From an uncultured Desulfatiglans sp. (GTDB lineage: Bacteria; Desulfobacterota; DSM-4660; Desulfatiglandales; Desulfatiglandaceae): 64,000 bases of DNA. Position numbers and translations under genes: made by a program. Below are positions 52,383-60,762 of this stretch, in pieces. The notes beneath the pieces were generated by a model. It had not been told where the DNA came from. It saw only the letters and a list, made by a program, of their open reading frames with translations, and ran no database searches. The DNA lies in NCBI GenBank assembly GCA_900498135.1, contig LR026961.1, forward strand, positions 3,899,215 through 3,963,214. Reading direction: 5' to 3'. The stretch's first letter is position 1; the number at the start of each line of letters is the position of its first letter.

Positions 52383-52888
52383 ACCTCACCTCCTGCGGGG
52401 GTTTTCAAGCGGTTGAAATACGGCAGCAGCTTTTCATAAGTGGCCTGCAGGTGCTCCGGTATTACCCTCACTTCTCCAATCACGGTCATATAGTTGGTGT
52501 CTCCGTTCCATCTTGGCACGATATGGAAATGCATGTGCTCTTCGACACCAGCGCCCGCGACGCGACCCAGGTTGAGCCCGACATTGAATCCGTCGGGGTG
52601 CATCATCGTTCTGAGGATCCCCATCGTCGCGCGCACCATCTCCATAACCGCCAGCATTTCAGCCGGTTCGAGCCCGTCCAGATTCGGCACGTGCCGGACC
52701 GGCGCTACCAGCAAATGGCCGTTTACATACGGGTACTTGTTCATCAAAACGAGGACCGTCTGATCGACGTAGAGAATCAGCCGCTCCGCATCCATCGAAC
52801 GGTCCTCACCCGGGCAGAATATGCACCCCCTGTACTTGTCGTTCCCCAGAATATACGTCATCCGCCATGGCGCCCACAAGACATCCAT
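52379..52888 (-). CDS. HIT-family nucleotide hydrolase
   Basis: The 169-aa histidine-triad protein has catalytic HMHFHIVPRWNGD (HxHxH) and an upstream zinc-type motif CIFCPGEDR. The N-terminus MDVLWAPWRMTYI is typical of bacterial HIT/Ap4A-phosphorylase-like proteins. It would hydrolyse or transfer nucleoside phosphoramidates or dinucleotides in the cytosol. The start at 52888 follows GGGGGC. An upstream in-frame ATG (52930) lies in non-conserved sequence. Confidence 0.92.
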   Translation of the reverse strand: MDVLWAPWRMTYILGNDKYRGCIFCPGEDRSMDAERLILYVDQTVLVLMNKYPYVNGHLLVAPVRHVPNLDGLEPAEMLAVMEMVRATMGILRTMMHPDGFNVGLNLGRVAGAGVEEHMHFHIVPRWNGDTNYMTVIGEVRVIPEHLQATYEKLLPYFNRLKTPAGGEV

Positions 52889-52988
52889 AATGCCCCCTGA
52901 ACATTCGTTTCCCGGACTTTCGCCTCCCACTGCTCCCGCAGCGGAGAACAGAATCCTTCCTCTTCCGATCCAGAATAAGTGAGTGTAG

Positions 52989-53267
52989 TTTTCATCCGGA
53001 AATGATTTCCCGGTAGAACCCAGTTTCCAATCCAGAAATGAGGATTTTTCTTTACACGCTGCGCGTGCTCAGTCTCACCCTTGTGGGGCGGATCCCGGTT
53101 TCTCTACACGCTGCGCGTGCTCAGTACCACCCCTGCGGGGCGGGTCCCCGTTTGGCCAATATCAAGGAAATCAAGCATTTGCGCGGAGGCGTCCTGCAGG
53201 TCGCCGCACAAGCAAACATGCAGATTGACGCCGAGATTAGCCAAAAAGACCATTTACGGATGGAAAC
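52989..53267 (+). repeat. Palindromic element, copy l (long form, with exact 8-bp target duplication)
   Basis: A 279-bp copy flanked on both sides by GAGTGTAG (52981-52988 and 53268-53275), strong evidence of insertion by transposition. The ends are TTTTCATCCGGAAATG and CATTTACGGATGGAAAC. The left arm carries two tandem modules of about 52 bp (ACGCTGCGCGTGCTCAGT followed by a GGGGCGG-rich hairpin side), making this the clearest long form. 53276-53422 holds nothing else recognisable. Confidence 0.9.
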
Positions 53268-53422
53268 GAGTGTAGACCCGGCGCCTCTGTTGGGGCAACC
53301 TGAAGCCCAGGCGAAGCCGTTCCGGATTGTCCTCCGGGTCTGAGATCTCGCAAAGAACCAGGCAAAAGAGTATAACAAGCAAGGGAGAAAAGACAAGGTG
53401 AAATCTGGCGGCATCGAAACGG

Positions 53423-53451
53423 TTGACGTCCACGCCCGCCGTTCATATATT
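53423..53451 (+). promoter_or_regulatory. Sigma70 promoter of the second fmdB-like gene
   Basis: -35 TTGACG (53423-53428), 17-bp spacer, -10 TATATT (53446-53451). The start codon lies at 53645, leaving a leader of about 187 nt. Confidence 0.72.
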
Positions 53452-53644
53452 GAATTCCGACCGGAACAACGCGCCTTTTCCCGGGCTTCCGGCAGCGCGG
53501 CGCCGTAGGCTCCGCCTGTGTTCGACCGCGCGGGAGCCTCGCCGCGGCAGTTCCGGATTGGCCGACGGCTTTCCCGTCTGGAGAAGCCCCGGGCCACCCG
53601 CTTTTTCCCTGATCGCTGCAAACCATTCGAACGGAGGACTATCT

Positions 53645-54133
53645 GTGCCGATCTATGAGTTTTACTGTCCCAAATGCCACATGATCTTCAACTTCTTCTC
53701 GCGAACCGTCGACACGGAGAAGCGCCCCGCCTGCCCCAGGTGCCGGACCCCGAACCTGGACCGGCGGATGTCCGTCTTCGCCTTTTCCCGCAATCGGCCG
53801 GAGGAAGAGGATACCCCCATGCCGGACCTCGATGAGGGCAAAATGGAACAGGCCATGGAAATGCTCGCCCGCGAAGTCGACCATGTGGATGAGGAGGATC
53901 CGCGCCAGGCTGCGGCTTTGATGCGAAAACTGAGCGACTTGACCGGCCTCAACCTCGGGCCGGGGATGGAAGAGGCCATCCGGCGCATGGAGGCGGGCGA
54001 AGACCCCGACCACATCGAGGCGGAGATGGGCGATCTTCTGGAGCAGGAAGACCCCTTTTCCTTCAAGGAAAAGGCCGCCCGGATCGTCCGGTCCCTCCCC
54101 CCCCGCGTGGACGAGACCCTTTACGATCTCTGA
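53645..54133 (+). CDS. FmdB-type zinc ribbon protein with C-terminal extension
   Basis: The 162-aa protein has an N-terminal FmdB zinc ribbon (MPIYEFYCPKCHMIFNFFSR, CPRCRTPNLDRRMSVF) and a roughly 100-residue acidic helical region (MLAREVDHVDEEDPRQAAAL, AEMGDLLEQEDPF) absent in the smaller FmdB at 10342. The GTG start at 53645 has GGAGGA 7 bases upstream. The longer frame back to 53423 would include promoter sequence. Function is unknown; the extension suggests a protein partner. Confidence 0.85.
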   Translation: MPIYEFYCPKCHMIFNFFSRTVDTEKRPACPRCRTPNLDRRMSVFAFSRNRPEEEDTPMPDLDEGKMEQAMEMLAREVDHVDEEDPRQAAALMRKLSDLTGLNLGPGMEEAIRRMEAGEDPDHIEAEMGDLLEQEDPFSFKEKAARIVRSLPPRVDETLYDL

Positions 54134-54241
54134 GCCGCCCGACACAGGAAAACACCGTTGCCCGCGAAGCGCACCCTCACCCGGGAGGAAAACCGCGGGA
54201 GAGGACGGCCAAGACCCCGTCATGCGCTGATGCAAGGCGTT

Positions 54242-54970
54242 CTAGAGGGCCAGGAGTTCGAACTCGCCCCAACTGGCAAGCCGGTCCTTCAGGATCAGTA
54301 CTCCGCCAAGGATGCCGGGCGTGCTGGAGGCCTCGCGCGCAGCGGAGGCCAGATCCGCCGCTTTGAACAGGCGATTTCCGACGGCCGTTGCAACCGCGTC
54401 GGCAAGCGCCGCCGAACGACACACGATGCAGACGGCGTCGCTCTCCCCCAGGCTGAGGGAATGTCCAACGCTGCCCGAAGAGGTGCATACGCCCAGGGGC
54501 ATCCGCTCGGCCGGGACCCTGATGCCCACCCGCCCGCTCAGAGGCGATTTCCCGGCGTAGATGGCGACGGTGGCGTCCCGCTGCGTTGCCAGGAAGATGT
54601 CTCCGCCGTTTTCCACGATCACCTGCGGACTGAACTCGAGGAGTCCTTCGCCCACGTATTGCGCGACCGCCCCTGCCACAGCCGCCATCGGGCCGACCCC
54701 GGCCGCCCTCCCCGCCCTCAGCATGATCTTCACGAGCGGCGGGGCGAACATATCCTCCTTCTGGGGCAACAATGCTTTCAGAAACTCCGGGTGCGCCGCG
54801 ATATAGGACTCGATCTGACGCCGCGCCTCCAGGATGAGGCTGCGCGCCTCCTCCGCGAGCAGGCTCTCCGCCTGCACCCAGAGATCGGTCTGCCTGACCG
54901 CCACACCGAAGGAGGTCAATCCCTTCGCCTGCGCTTTCATCCGGTAGTCTCGCGGCTCGAAAGGGCTCAT
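54242..54970 (-). CDS. UPF0280 family protein
   Basis: The 242-aa protein of the UPF0280/ApbE-like group has LVKIMLRAGRAAGVGPMAAV, AGAVAQYVGEGLL, VIVENGGDIFLATQRD, GVCTSSGSVGHSLSLGESDA and AVGNRLFKAADL, matching the fold related to flavin transferases. Homologues are common in anaerobes and methanogens; no activity is established. It follows recD2 by 3 bp and is probably co-transcribed. Confidence 0.88.
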   Translation of the reverse strand: MSPFEPRDYRMKAQAKGLTSFGVAVRQTDLWVQAESLLAEEARSLILEARRQIESYIAAHPEFLKALLPQKEDMFAPPLVKIMLRAGRAAGVGPMAAVAGAVAQYVGEGLLEFSPQVIVENGGDIFLATQRDATVAIYAGKSPLSGRVGIRVPAERMPLGVCTSSGSVGHSLSLGESDAVCIVCRSAALADAVATAVGNRLFKAADLASAAREASSTPGILGGVLILKDRLASWGEFELLAL

Positions 54971-54973
54971 CGC

Positions 54974-57169
54974 TCACTCCCCCGGCCTCTTCCGGGTCAA
55001 CCGACTGACAAGGTCGCTGTAACGCCTCTGGGTGCGGTCATTCCGGACCGCCATGGCAAGCGCCCTCCGGCTGCCGATCAGAATCGCCAGTTTGCGGCCG
55101 CGCGTCACCCCCGTGTAGATGAGATTGCGCTGAAGCATCATGTAGTGCTGGGTCAGCACCGGAAGGATAACGGCCGCATACTCGGAGCCCTGCGCCTTGT
55201 GGACGGAGACGGCATAGGCCAGCACGACCTCTTCGAGGTCCCTGAAATCGTACGTGACCTTCCGTCCGTCGTAAAGGATCCAGACCTCCTGATTCTCGCG
55301 GTCGATCCGTTCGATGAAGCCGAGGTCACCGTTGTAAACATCCCGGTCGTAGTCGTTCCGGATCTGCATGACTTTGTCCCCCACCCTCAGCGAGCGGCTG
55401 CCCCACACCAAGGTGTCGCCCCTCGGGTTGAGTGCGTTCTGCAGATTCAGGTTCAGATTGGATGCCCCGACAACTCCTTTGTGCATGGGGGTGAGCACCT
55501 GAATATCCTCCCGCCGGTCCAATCCGAAACGCTCCGGGATCCTTTTGCCAACCAGTTCGATGATCAGGCGCAGAACCTCTTCGGGTTCGTCCTGTTCGAT
55601 GAAATAGAAATCCTCGGGCACTCCCCTGCCCAGGTTTCTTACGGGCATCTGACCATCGTGGATCCGGTGGGCATTGACCACGATGAGGCTTCGGCTGGCC
55701 TGGCGGAAGATCTCCTTCAGCGTGATAACCTTGACCACCCCGGACTGGATCATTCCCTGAAGGGGATACCCGGGACCCACAGGCGGCAGTTGGAACATAT
55801 CCCCCACCAGGATGAGAGTGGCAGGAGGCGGAACCGCCTTCAGCAGGTGGTGCATCAGGACCAGGTCGATCATGGAGGCCTCGTCCACGATCAACAGATC
55901 GCAGTCCAGCGGGTTTTCCGCGTTCTTTTGAAACGCTCCCTTCCCCGGCGCAAACGAGAGCAGGCGGTGAATCGTTTTCGCCTCCATTCCCGTTGCCTCG
56001 GCAAGACGCTTCGCCGCCCTGCCCGTCGGCGCCGCCAGAAGGATCCGCGCCCCCTTGCGGGTGAAGATCTTGACGATCGCGTTGATGATGGTGGTCTTTC
56101 CGGTTCCCGGTCCGCCGGTGATAATCAACAAAGGGTTCAGCAGGGCCGCCCGCACTGCTTCCCGCTGCTTTTCGGCCAATGTGATGCCCGCGAGTTTCGC
56201 TTCTACCCACTCGAGGGCCTTGCCCGGATCCACCCCGCGCCAGGGCCTCTCCCCGCAGGTGAATTCCAGGATTCGCCTCGAAACCGCCGTCTCGCAGAAA
56301 TGAAGCGCCGCCGGATAAACCTTGCTATCCGCCTTCTGAAGCCATCCCCCCTCCTCGCTGTCCTCATCGATGACAATCTGTTTTTCGCCGACCGCTCCAA
56401 CCAGCGCCCGGTCGAGAATCTCATCCTGGACCCCCAGGATCTCGCGGCACTTATCCATCAACGCACCCAGCGGATAGTAAACGTGCCCTTCCTCCGAGGC
56501 CTTCTGAAGCACATACACGATCCCCGCCTGCGCCCGCAGCGTGGAATCCCTGCCAAACCCGAGCTTTTCGGCGATCCGGTCGGCCGTGATGAACCCGATT
56601 CCAGTTATGTCCGTCGCAAGCCGATAGGGATTCTCTTCGATCACCTGTACAGCGCGTCCGCCGTAGGCCTTCCAGATCCGGGTGGCATAGGCGCTGCTCA
56701 CCCCATGCTCCTGGAGGAAGATCATGACCTGCCGGATTTCCTTCTGGTCGTTCCAGGCACGCCGGATCATCTCGATCCGCTTCGGGCCGATCCCCGGAAC
56801 CGCAGCTAGCCGCCCGGCATCCTGATCGATCACCTCCAGCGTTTTTTCTCCATGGACGTTTACGATCCGCTTGGCCATAACCGGGCCGATGCCCTTGATC
56901 AGTCCGGACCCCAGGTACCGCTCGATGCCGTAGACCGTCGCCGGCGTATGGGTGCTGTAGTACTCGACCTTGAACTGGCGGCCATAACGCGGGTGATTGC
57001 CCCAAGCCCCCCTCATCTTGAGGATCTCCCCGGGGGTCGGCGCCATCAGATTCCCTACGACGGTCACGAGTTCCCGTTCTCCGCGCACACTCATCTGCAC
57101 GACCGAATACCCGCTCTCCGCGTTCGAATAGGTGACCCGCTCGATCCTGCCCTGAAGTTCACACGCCAT
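54974..57169 (-). CDS. recD2: ATP-dependent 5'-3' DNA helicase RecD2
   Basis: The 731-aa RecD2-type SF1B helicase has an N-terminal OB-like region (MACELQGRIERVTYSNAESG), tandem HhH region (YLGSGLIKGIGPVMAKRIV; LAAVPGIGPKRIEMIR), then helicase motifs I (TGGPGTGKTTIINAI), II (LIVDEASMIDL), III (LILVGDMFQLPP), V/VI (AYAVSVHKAQGSEYAAVILP; YTGVTRGRKLA). It unwinds DNA 5'-3' in repair, independent of RecBC. ATG 57169 has AAGGGGA upstream; the longer frame to 57343 includes a decayed repeat copy and is rejected. Confidence 0.95.
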   Translation of the reverse strand: MACELQGRIERVTYSNAESGYSVVQMSVRGERELVTVVGNLMAPTPGEILKMRGAWGNHPRYGRQFKVEYYSTHTPATVYGIERYLGSGLIKGIGPVMAKRIVNVHGEKTLEVIDQDAGRLAAVPGIGPKRIEMIRRAWNDQKEIRQVMIFLQEHGVSSAYATRIWKAYGGRAVQVIEENPYRLATDITGIGFITADRIAEKLGFGRDSTLRAQAGIVYVLQKASEEGHVYYPLGALMDKCREILGVQDEILDRALVGAVGEKQIVIDEDSEEGGWLQKADSKVYPAALHFCETAVSRRILEFTCGERPWRGVDPGKALEWVEAKLAGITLAEKQREAVRAALLNPLLIITGGPGTGKTTIINAIVKIFTRKGARILLAAPTGRAAKRLAEATGMEAKTIHRLLSFAPGKGAFQKNAENPLDCDLLIVDEASMIDLVLMHHLLKAVPPPATLILVGDMFQLPPVGPGYPLQGMIQSGVVKVITLKEIFRQASRSLIVVNAHRIHDGQMPVRNLGRGVPEDFYFIEQDEPEEVLRLIIELVGKRIPERFGLDRREDIQVLTPMHKGVVGASNLNLNLQNALNPRGDTLVWGSRSLRVGDKVMQIRNDYDRDVYNGDLGFIERIDRENQEVWILYDGRKVTYDFRDLEEVVLAYAVSVHKAQGSEYAAVILPVLTQHYMMLQRNLIYTGVTRGRKLAILIGSRRALAMAVRNDRTQRRYSDLVSRLTRKRPGE

Positions 57170-57257
57170 CCGGGCTCCCCTTCCCGTCCTTCCCATTCCA
57201 ACCGCGCCGGCTGGAGCGCAGCAAACCCCGTCGCGGCCGGCCTCTTTGCTGACTGCC

Positions 57258-57372
57258 TTCCACCCTGAGAGGCTTTTTTCGCCGATTTCGGCGTCCATCT
57301 GCACCGTTGCCCGTGCGGCGGTCTGCAGGGCGCCTCCCAGCAAACGACGGCCGGTTTCTCGATAGCAGCGAA
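57258..57372 (-). repeat. Palindromic element, copy m (degenerate)
   Basis: Inverted orientation with strong decay: CGCCGATTTCGGCGTCCATCTG, TGCCCGTGCGGCGGTCTGCAG and CAGCAAACGACGG still align with the core. It lies just upstream of recD2. The rest of 57170-57614 holds only the HU terminator. Confidence 0.6.
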
Positions 57373-57489
57373 AAAGAGAAGAGCCTTCGCCCGATCATGG
57401 CCGGGCATCGCAAGCCCATCGTCCCGGAATGGAGGTTAAATGATTTATTAAGTTTTTACAAGGTGTTTGAGGATATATGCACCAGCGGA

Positions 57490-57540
57490 GCCAAGCAATA
57501 AAAAAGCCCTATCAGGAGCACCCTCCCAACAAGGCCGGTT
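57490..57540 (-). terminator. Probable terminator behind the HU gene
   Basis: Minus strand: GGGAG-GGTG-CTCCT with an outer GCC/GGGC closure, followed by TTTTTT, about 80-120 bp past the HU stop. The stem is modest. Confidence 0.45.
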
Positions 57541-57614
57541 GAACAGTTCGGTGAATCACAGAATCCGGCTCGCCCTTAATGCCATTCAAAGGCCTAGCCG
57601 ACCCCGGACGGTGA

Positions 57615-57884
57615 TCAGCTCACAGCGTCCTTGAGCGATTTGCCCGGAACAAATTTCGGAACGCTTCTGGCCGGTATGTCGATCGTTGCACCGGTCTGGG
57701 GGTTTCTTCCCTGCCTGGCCGGCCTTTCGTCCACCTTGAAGGTCCCGAAACCGATCAGGGTGACCTTTTCCTTTTGCTGAAGGGCCTCTGTAATCGACCC
57801 GAAAACCGCGTCTACGGCTTTCGTGGCGTCTTTTTTGCTGCCAAGCACCTTCGCCACCTCGTTGACCAAATCACCTTTGTTCAT
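57615..57884 (-). CDS. hup: HU-family DNA-binding protein
   Basis: The 89-aa HU/IHF-family histone-like protein begins MNKGDLVNEVAKVLGSKKDA. It has the beta-arm region VTLIGFGTFKVDERPARQGR and NPQTGATIDIPARSVPKFVP with the DNA-intercalating proline. It bends and compacts DNA as a dimer. GGGAGG precedes the ATG at 57884; the frame extending to 57962 lacks a site. A weak promoter (TTGAAA, 17 bp, TATCAC) lies at 57939-57967. Confidence 0.96.
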   Translation of the reverse strand: MNKGDLVNEVAKVLGSKKDATKAVDAVFGSITEALQQKEKVTLIGFGTFKVDERPARQGRNPQTGATIDIPARSVPKFVPGKSLKDAVS

Positions 57885-58084
57885 CTCTTTCCTCCCTTGT
57901 TGAAGTTGTCGAACTCCGATGAAACCACTCTTTTGCTGGTGATAATCCAATCCGGCCCGCATTTCAACAGAAAAATCTCGTCAGGCGGAGGCTTCAAGCC
58001 CTTTCCAGAAGAATTTCCGGCACACCTTCACCCCTGATAGGCACCTGCTTCACCCTGTAAGGATCCGTCCCGGGTCGGATGCAA

Positions 58085-58813
58085 TCAGGAGGCGGGCGGC
58101 AGGTATTCCGCCCTGACATTGTGAAGCGCATGGAAGATGTTTCCCTTGATCTTCCTGTTCGTGCGCTGCAGGGCCGCCAGGAGCTCCTTGATCTCCCGCC
58201 GCTTCGAGGAGCCGGCGCTCGGACAGGCGAGTTCGACGGGAGGCCAGCCCATCTCACGGGCATAGCGCGACAGATGGGTCTCCGGCACCTCATAGAGCGG
58301 CCGGATTACGGTGATCCGGCCGTCGAAGAATGTCTGGACGGGGAGCATGGTGCTGATGGAGCCCCCGTAAAAGAGATTCAGCAGGAATGTCTCGATCACA
58401 TCGTCTCTGTGATGCCCGAAGGCCAGCAGGTTGCAGCCGAGTTCCCCGGCGGCGTCGAAGAGGATCTTGCGCCGCAGCCGCGCGCAGAGAAAGCACGGAT
58501 TCTCGAGGTTCTGAGGGCTGTGCGCGCGCGGCCCGATGTCCGTCCGGATGATCCGGTGTTCAAAACCATGCTCCACAAAGAAATCCCTCAGCGTGCCGGC
58601 CGAATCCCCGCCGAAGCCCGGGTCGACATGCACCGCGGTCAGGCGGTAGGAAATGGGGACCCGTCTCAGGCGCTCTCTCAGCAGCCACAAAACCGTCATG
58701 CTGTCCTTCCCCCCGGAGACAGCCACCAGAACATGGTCTCCTTCCTTCAGCATCGCTTGCCGATGCACCGCCCGGCCCATCAGCCGCACCACCTCTTTAC
58801 GGGCGTACCCCAC
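58085..58813 (-). CDS. ttcA: TtcA-type tRNA 2-thiolation PP-loop ATPase
   Basis: The 242-aa N-type PP-loop enzyme has LVAVSGGKDSMTVLWLL, the cysteine motif CFLCARLRRK and the Fe-S-supporting LAFGHHRDDVIETFLLNLFY region, as in TtcA, which thiolates cytidine 32 of tRNA using an Fe-S cluster. The two internal cysteines of the CxxC motif are present. It lies 10 bp after the YggS-family gene, likely one transcript. The substrate tRNA is inferred from family. Confidence 0.88.
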   Translation of the reverse strand: MGYARKEVVRLMGRAVHRQAMLKEGDHVLVAVSGGKDSMTVLWLLRERLRRVPISYRLTAVHVDPGFGGDSAGTLRDFFVEHGFEHRIIRTDIGPRAHSPQNLENPCFLCARLRRKILFDAAGELGCNLLAFGHHRDDVIETFLLNLFYGGSISTMLPVQTFFDGRITVIRPLYEVPETHLSRYAREMGWPPVELACPSAGSSKRREIKELLAALQRTNRKIKGNIFHALHNVRAEYLPPAS

Positions 58814-58823
58814 GAAAACCCCT

Positions 58824-59492
58824 CTATGCCTTGTTGCACGAAGACCGCTCCCCGAACAGGGCCGTCCCGATCCTCACCAGATTCGCACCCTCTTCGATCG
58901 CCACCCGGTACGAATCGGACATCCCCATGGAAAGATAGCGCATCTCCACATGGGGAATCGAGAGGGAGCGTATCTGTTCGAAAAGCTCCCGGGTCCGCTT
59001 GAAGTAGGGCCGAAGGGACTCCGGGTCGTCCAGAAGAGGCCCCATGGTCATGAGACCCATCACCCGGATATGCGGAAAATCGGCGAGCCCCCGGATCAAT
59101 TCGAGCGCTTCGCCGGGCAGCACCCCATGCTTCTGGGGCTCTTCCCCGCTGTTGATCTCGATCAGCACCGGCATGACCTTCCCCTCCTTCTCTGCGGCCC
59201 GGTCGACGGCCTGCGCCAGATTCAAGGAATCCAGGGTCTCGATCATGTCGAAAAGCTTTACGGCCTTCTTGGCCTTGTTCGACTGCAGATGACCGATCAG
59301 GTGCCATTTCACCCGGTCGCCGACCGTCTCCCGCGCCCGTTCCGCCTCCTGCACATAGTTCTCGCCCACGATCGCGAGGCCCGCCGAGACCGCATCGAGG
59401 ACCTCCGCGGGGGTCCTCGTCTTGGCAGCACCTACAAGCATGACATCCGGGGGCAGTTCACTCAGGATGCGTTTGACATTCTCCTGGATCAT
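58824..59492 (-). CDS. YggS-family pyridoxal-phosphate homeostasis protein
   Basis: The 222-aa single-domain PLP-binding TIM barrel has its PLP lysine in MLVGAAKTRTPAEVL, then VGENYVQEAERA, KWHLIGHLQSNKAKKAV, INSGEEPQKHGV, LMTMGPL, and the phosphate-binding end LSMGMSDSYRVAIEEGANLV plus VRIGTALFG. It buffers free PLP rather than catalysing. The symbol is not assigned, because yggS/plpBP naming differs. Length is normal. Confidence 0.93.
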   Translation of the reverse strand: MIQENVKRILSELPPDVMLVGAAKTRTPAEVLDAVSAGLAIVGENYVQEAERARETVGDRVKWHLIGHLQSNKAKKAVKLFDMIETLDSLNLAQAVDRAAEKEGKVMPVLIEINSGEEPQKHGVLPGEALELIRGLADFPHIRVMGLMTMGPLLDDPESLRPYFKRTRELFEQIRSLSIPHVEMRYLSMGMSDSYRVAIEEGANLVRIGTALFGERSSCNKA

Positions 59493-59900
59493 CGGCTTAT
59501 TCCTTTCAGGGGCGTCCCTCTCAAAACCCCCCTACACTCGCAAAAAGCGGTTCACATGGCTGCATCGCGCATCGCCGCTGCCTTCCGCCCGGAAAGAGGG
59601 CTCACGCCTGTGCTCAAAAACAGCTACCGGAGAAGAAGGGCTCACGCCTTTCCTGGAAAACGGCCTGAGCGGAAAAAAGCCTCCTGCCTTTTCTCAAGAG
59701 CGGAACGGGAGGGATGAACCCCCCTGCCCCCCGGAAAACCAGGTTTCCGAAACCTCGGTTTATAGGGATACCGCAACTTTCGCCCCCTGTAAAGCCCAGA
59801 ACTTTCCGCACAAACTCCTCCGAAGACGGCCCCCGGAGTCCAGAACGCTGAACATCGTCCTCCTCTTGACAGAGGTACGGTCCTGGGTTATTCCTACACA

Positions 59901-60075
59901 GTTTCCATCCGGAAATGGTCTTTTTGGCCAATCTCGGCGTCAATCTGCACGTTTGTTTGTGCGGCGACCTGCAGGTCGCCTCCGCGCAAACGCTTGATCT
60001 CCTTGATATTGGCCAAAAATCCTCATTTCCGGATGGGAAACTGGATTCTACCGGGAAATCATTTCCGGATGGACA
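59901..60075 (-). repeat. Palindromic element, copy n (intact 175 bp, 7-bp target duplication)
   Basis: Inverted orientation, GTTTCCATCC to GGATGGACA, flanked by CTACACA on both sides (59894-59900 and 60076-60082). The core has a perfect 18-bp palindrome. A weak promoter-like TTGACA (59868 region) precedes it. 59493-59893 is otherwise without a gene I can support. Confidence 0.9.
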
Positions 60076-60085
60076 CTACACATAA

Positions 60086-60262
60086 GTGTCCCTCGCGAAA
60101 TGGTCTTTTTGGCCAATCTCGGCGTCAATCTGCACGTTTGTTTGTGCGGCGACCTGCAGGTCGCCTCCGCGCAAACACCTGCTTGGCTTGAGGTTGGTAA
60201 GAAATGCATCTTTCGGGATTGCAAAAACCGTGTAGTACCGGCAAATCACTACCGGGTGGACA
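60086..60262 (-). repeat. Palindromic element, copy o (177 bp)
   Basis: Inverted orientation, only 10 bp from copy n. The right arm and core are well kept (GTCCCTCGCGAAATGGTC, full palindrome), while the left arm is diverged (CTTTCGGGATTGCAAAAACC; AATCACTACCGGGTGGACA). No flanking duplication is evident. It ends 61 bp before the next start codon. Confidence 0.85.
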
Positions 60263-60322
60263 CCGTTACCGAACGAAAGAAGGTCAATTCCGCTGCAGGT
60301 TTGAAGATCGGAGGGATGGACA

Positions 60323-60757
60323 ATGACCCACGAGATGAAAGGCCATTATGCCAAAAAGCATTCGCCGGAGCGCTCCCCCCGGCCGGAAATCGCCGCCGCC
60401 CTGCGCGAGGTCGCGCAGCCTGAAGGCGTTCCCTGCGCAGTCGCGCACGACATCGCGGCGCGCTTCGAGGTGCCGCCTTTAGAGATCGGGTTCACCCTGG
60501 ATACGCTCGAGATCCCCATCTGTAATTGCCAGATGGGCCTCTTCGGGTATCAGCCCGAAAGACGGATCGTCAAACCGGCCGAGAGCGTGTCCCCCGAGCT
60601 CGAGGCCGAGATCCGCTCGGAACTCCAGAACGGCAAGCTCCACTGCAAGGAGGCATGGGACATCGCGAAGCGGTTGAAAATCCCCAGGATGGCGGTCTCT
60701 GCAGCCTGCGAAAGGCTGGGTGTGAAGATAGCCGGCTGCCAACTCGGGGCATTCTGA
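60323..60757 (+). CDS. Uncharacterised protein with two repeated CQLG-type modules
   Basis: The 144-aa protein is built of two copies of a helical module of about 55 residues, each ending in a cysteine motif: TLEIPICNCQMGLFGY (residues about 59-74) and RLGVKIAGCQLGAF (about 131-144). The modules contain helix-turn-helix-like segments (AHDIAARFEVPPLEIGFTL; AWDIAKRLKIPRMAVSAA), so DNA binding is conceivable. I do not recognise a named family. GGAGGGA precedes the ATG. A group II intron begins 6 bp after its stop, on the other strand. Confidence 0.78.
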   Translation: MTHEMKGHYAKKHSPERSPRPEIAAALREVAQPEGVPCAVAHDIAARFEVPPLEIGFTLDTLEIPICNCQMGLFGYQPERRIVKPAESVSPELEAEIRSELQNGKLHCKEAWDIAKRLKIPRMAVSAACERLGVKIAGCQLGAF

Positions 60758-60762
60758 AACAG

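Noticed and set aside
54158-56809. 883-codon open frame on the plus strand
   Set aside because: It lies antisense to recD2 and UPF0280, both with complete family motifs. Its translation is Arg/Pro/His-rich with no recognisable motif, a typical GC-rich shadow frame.
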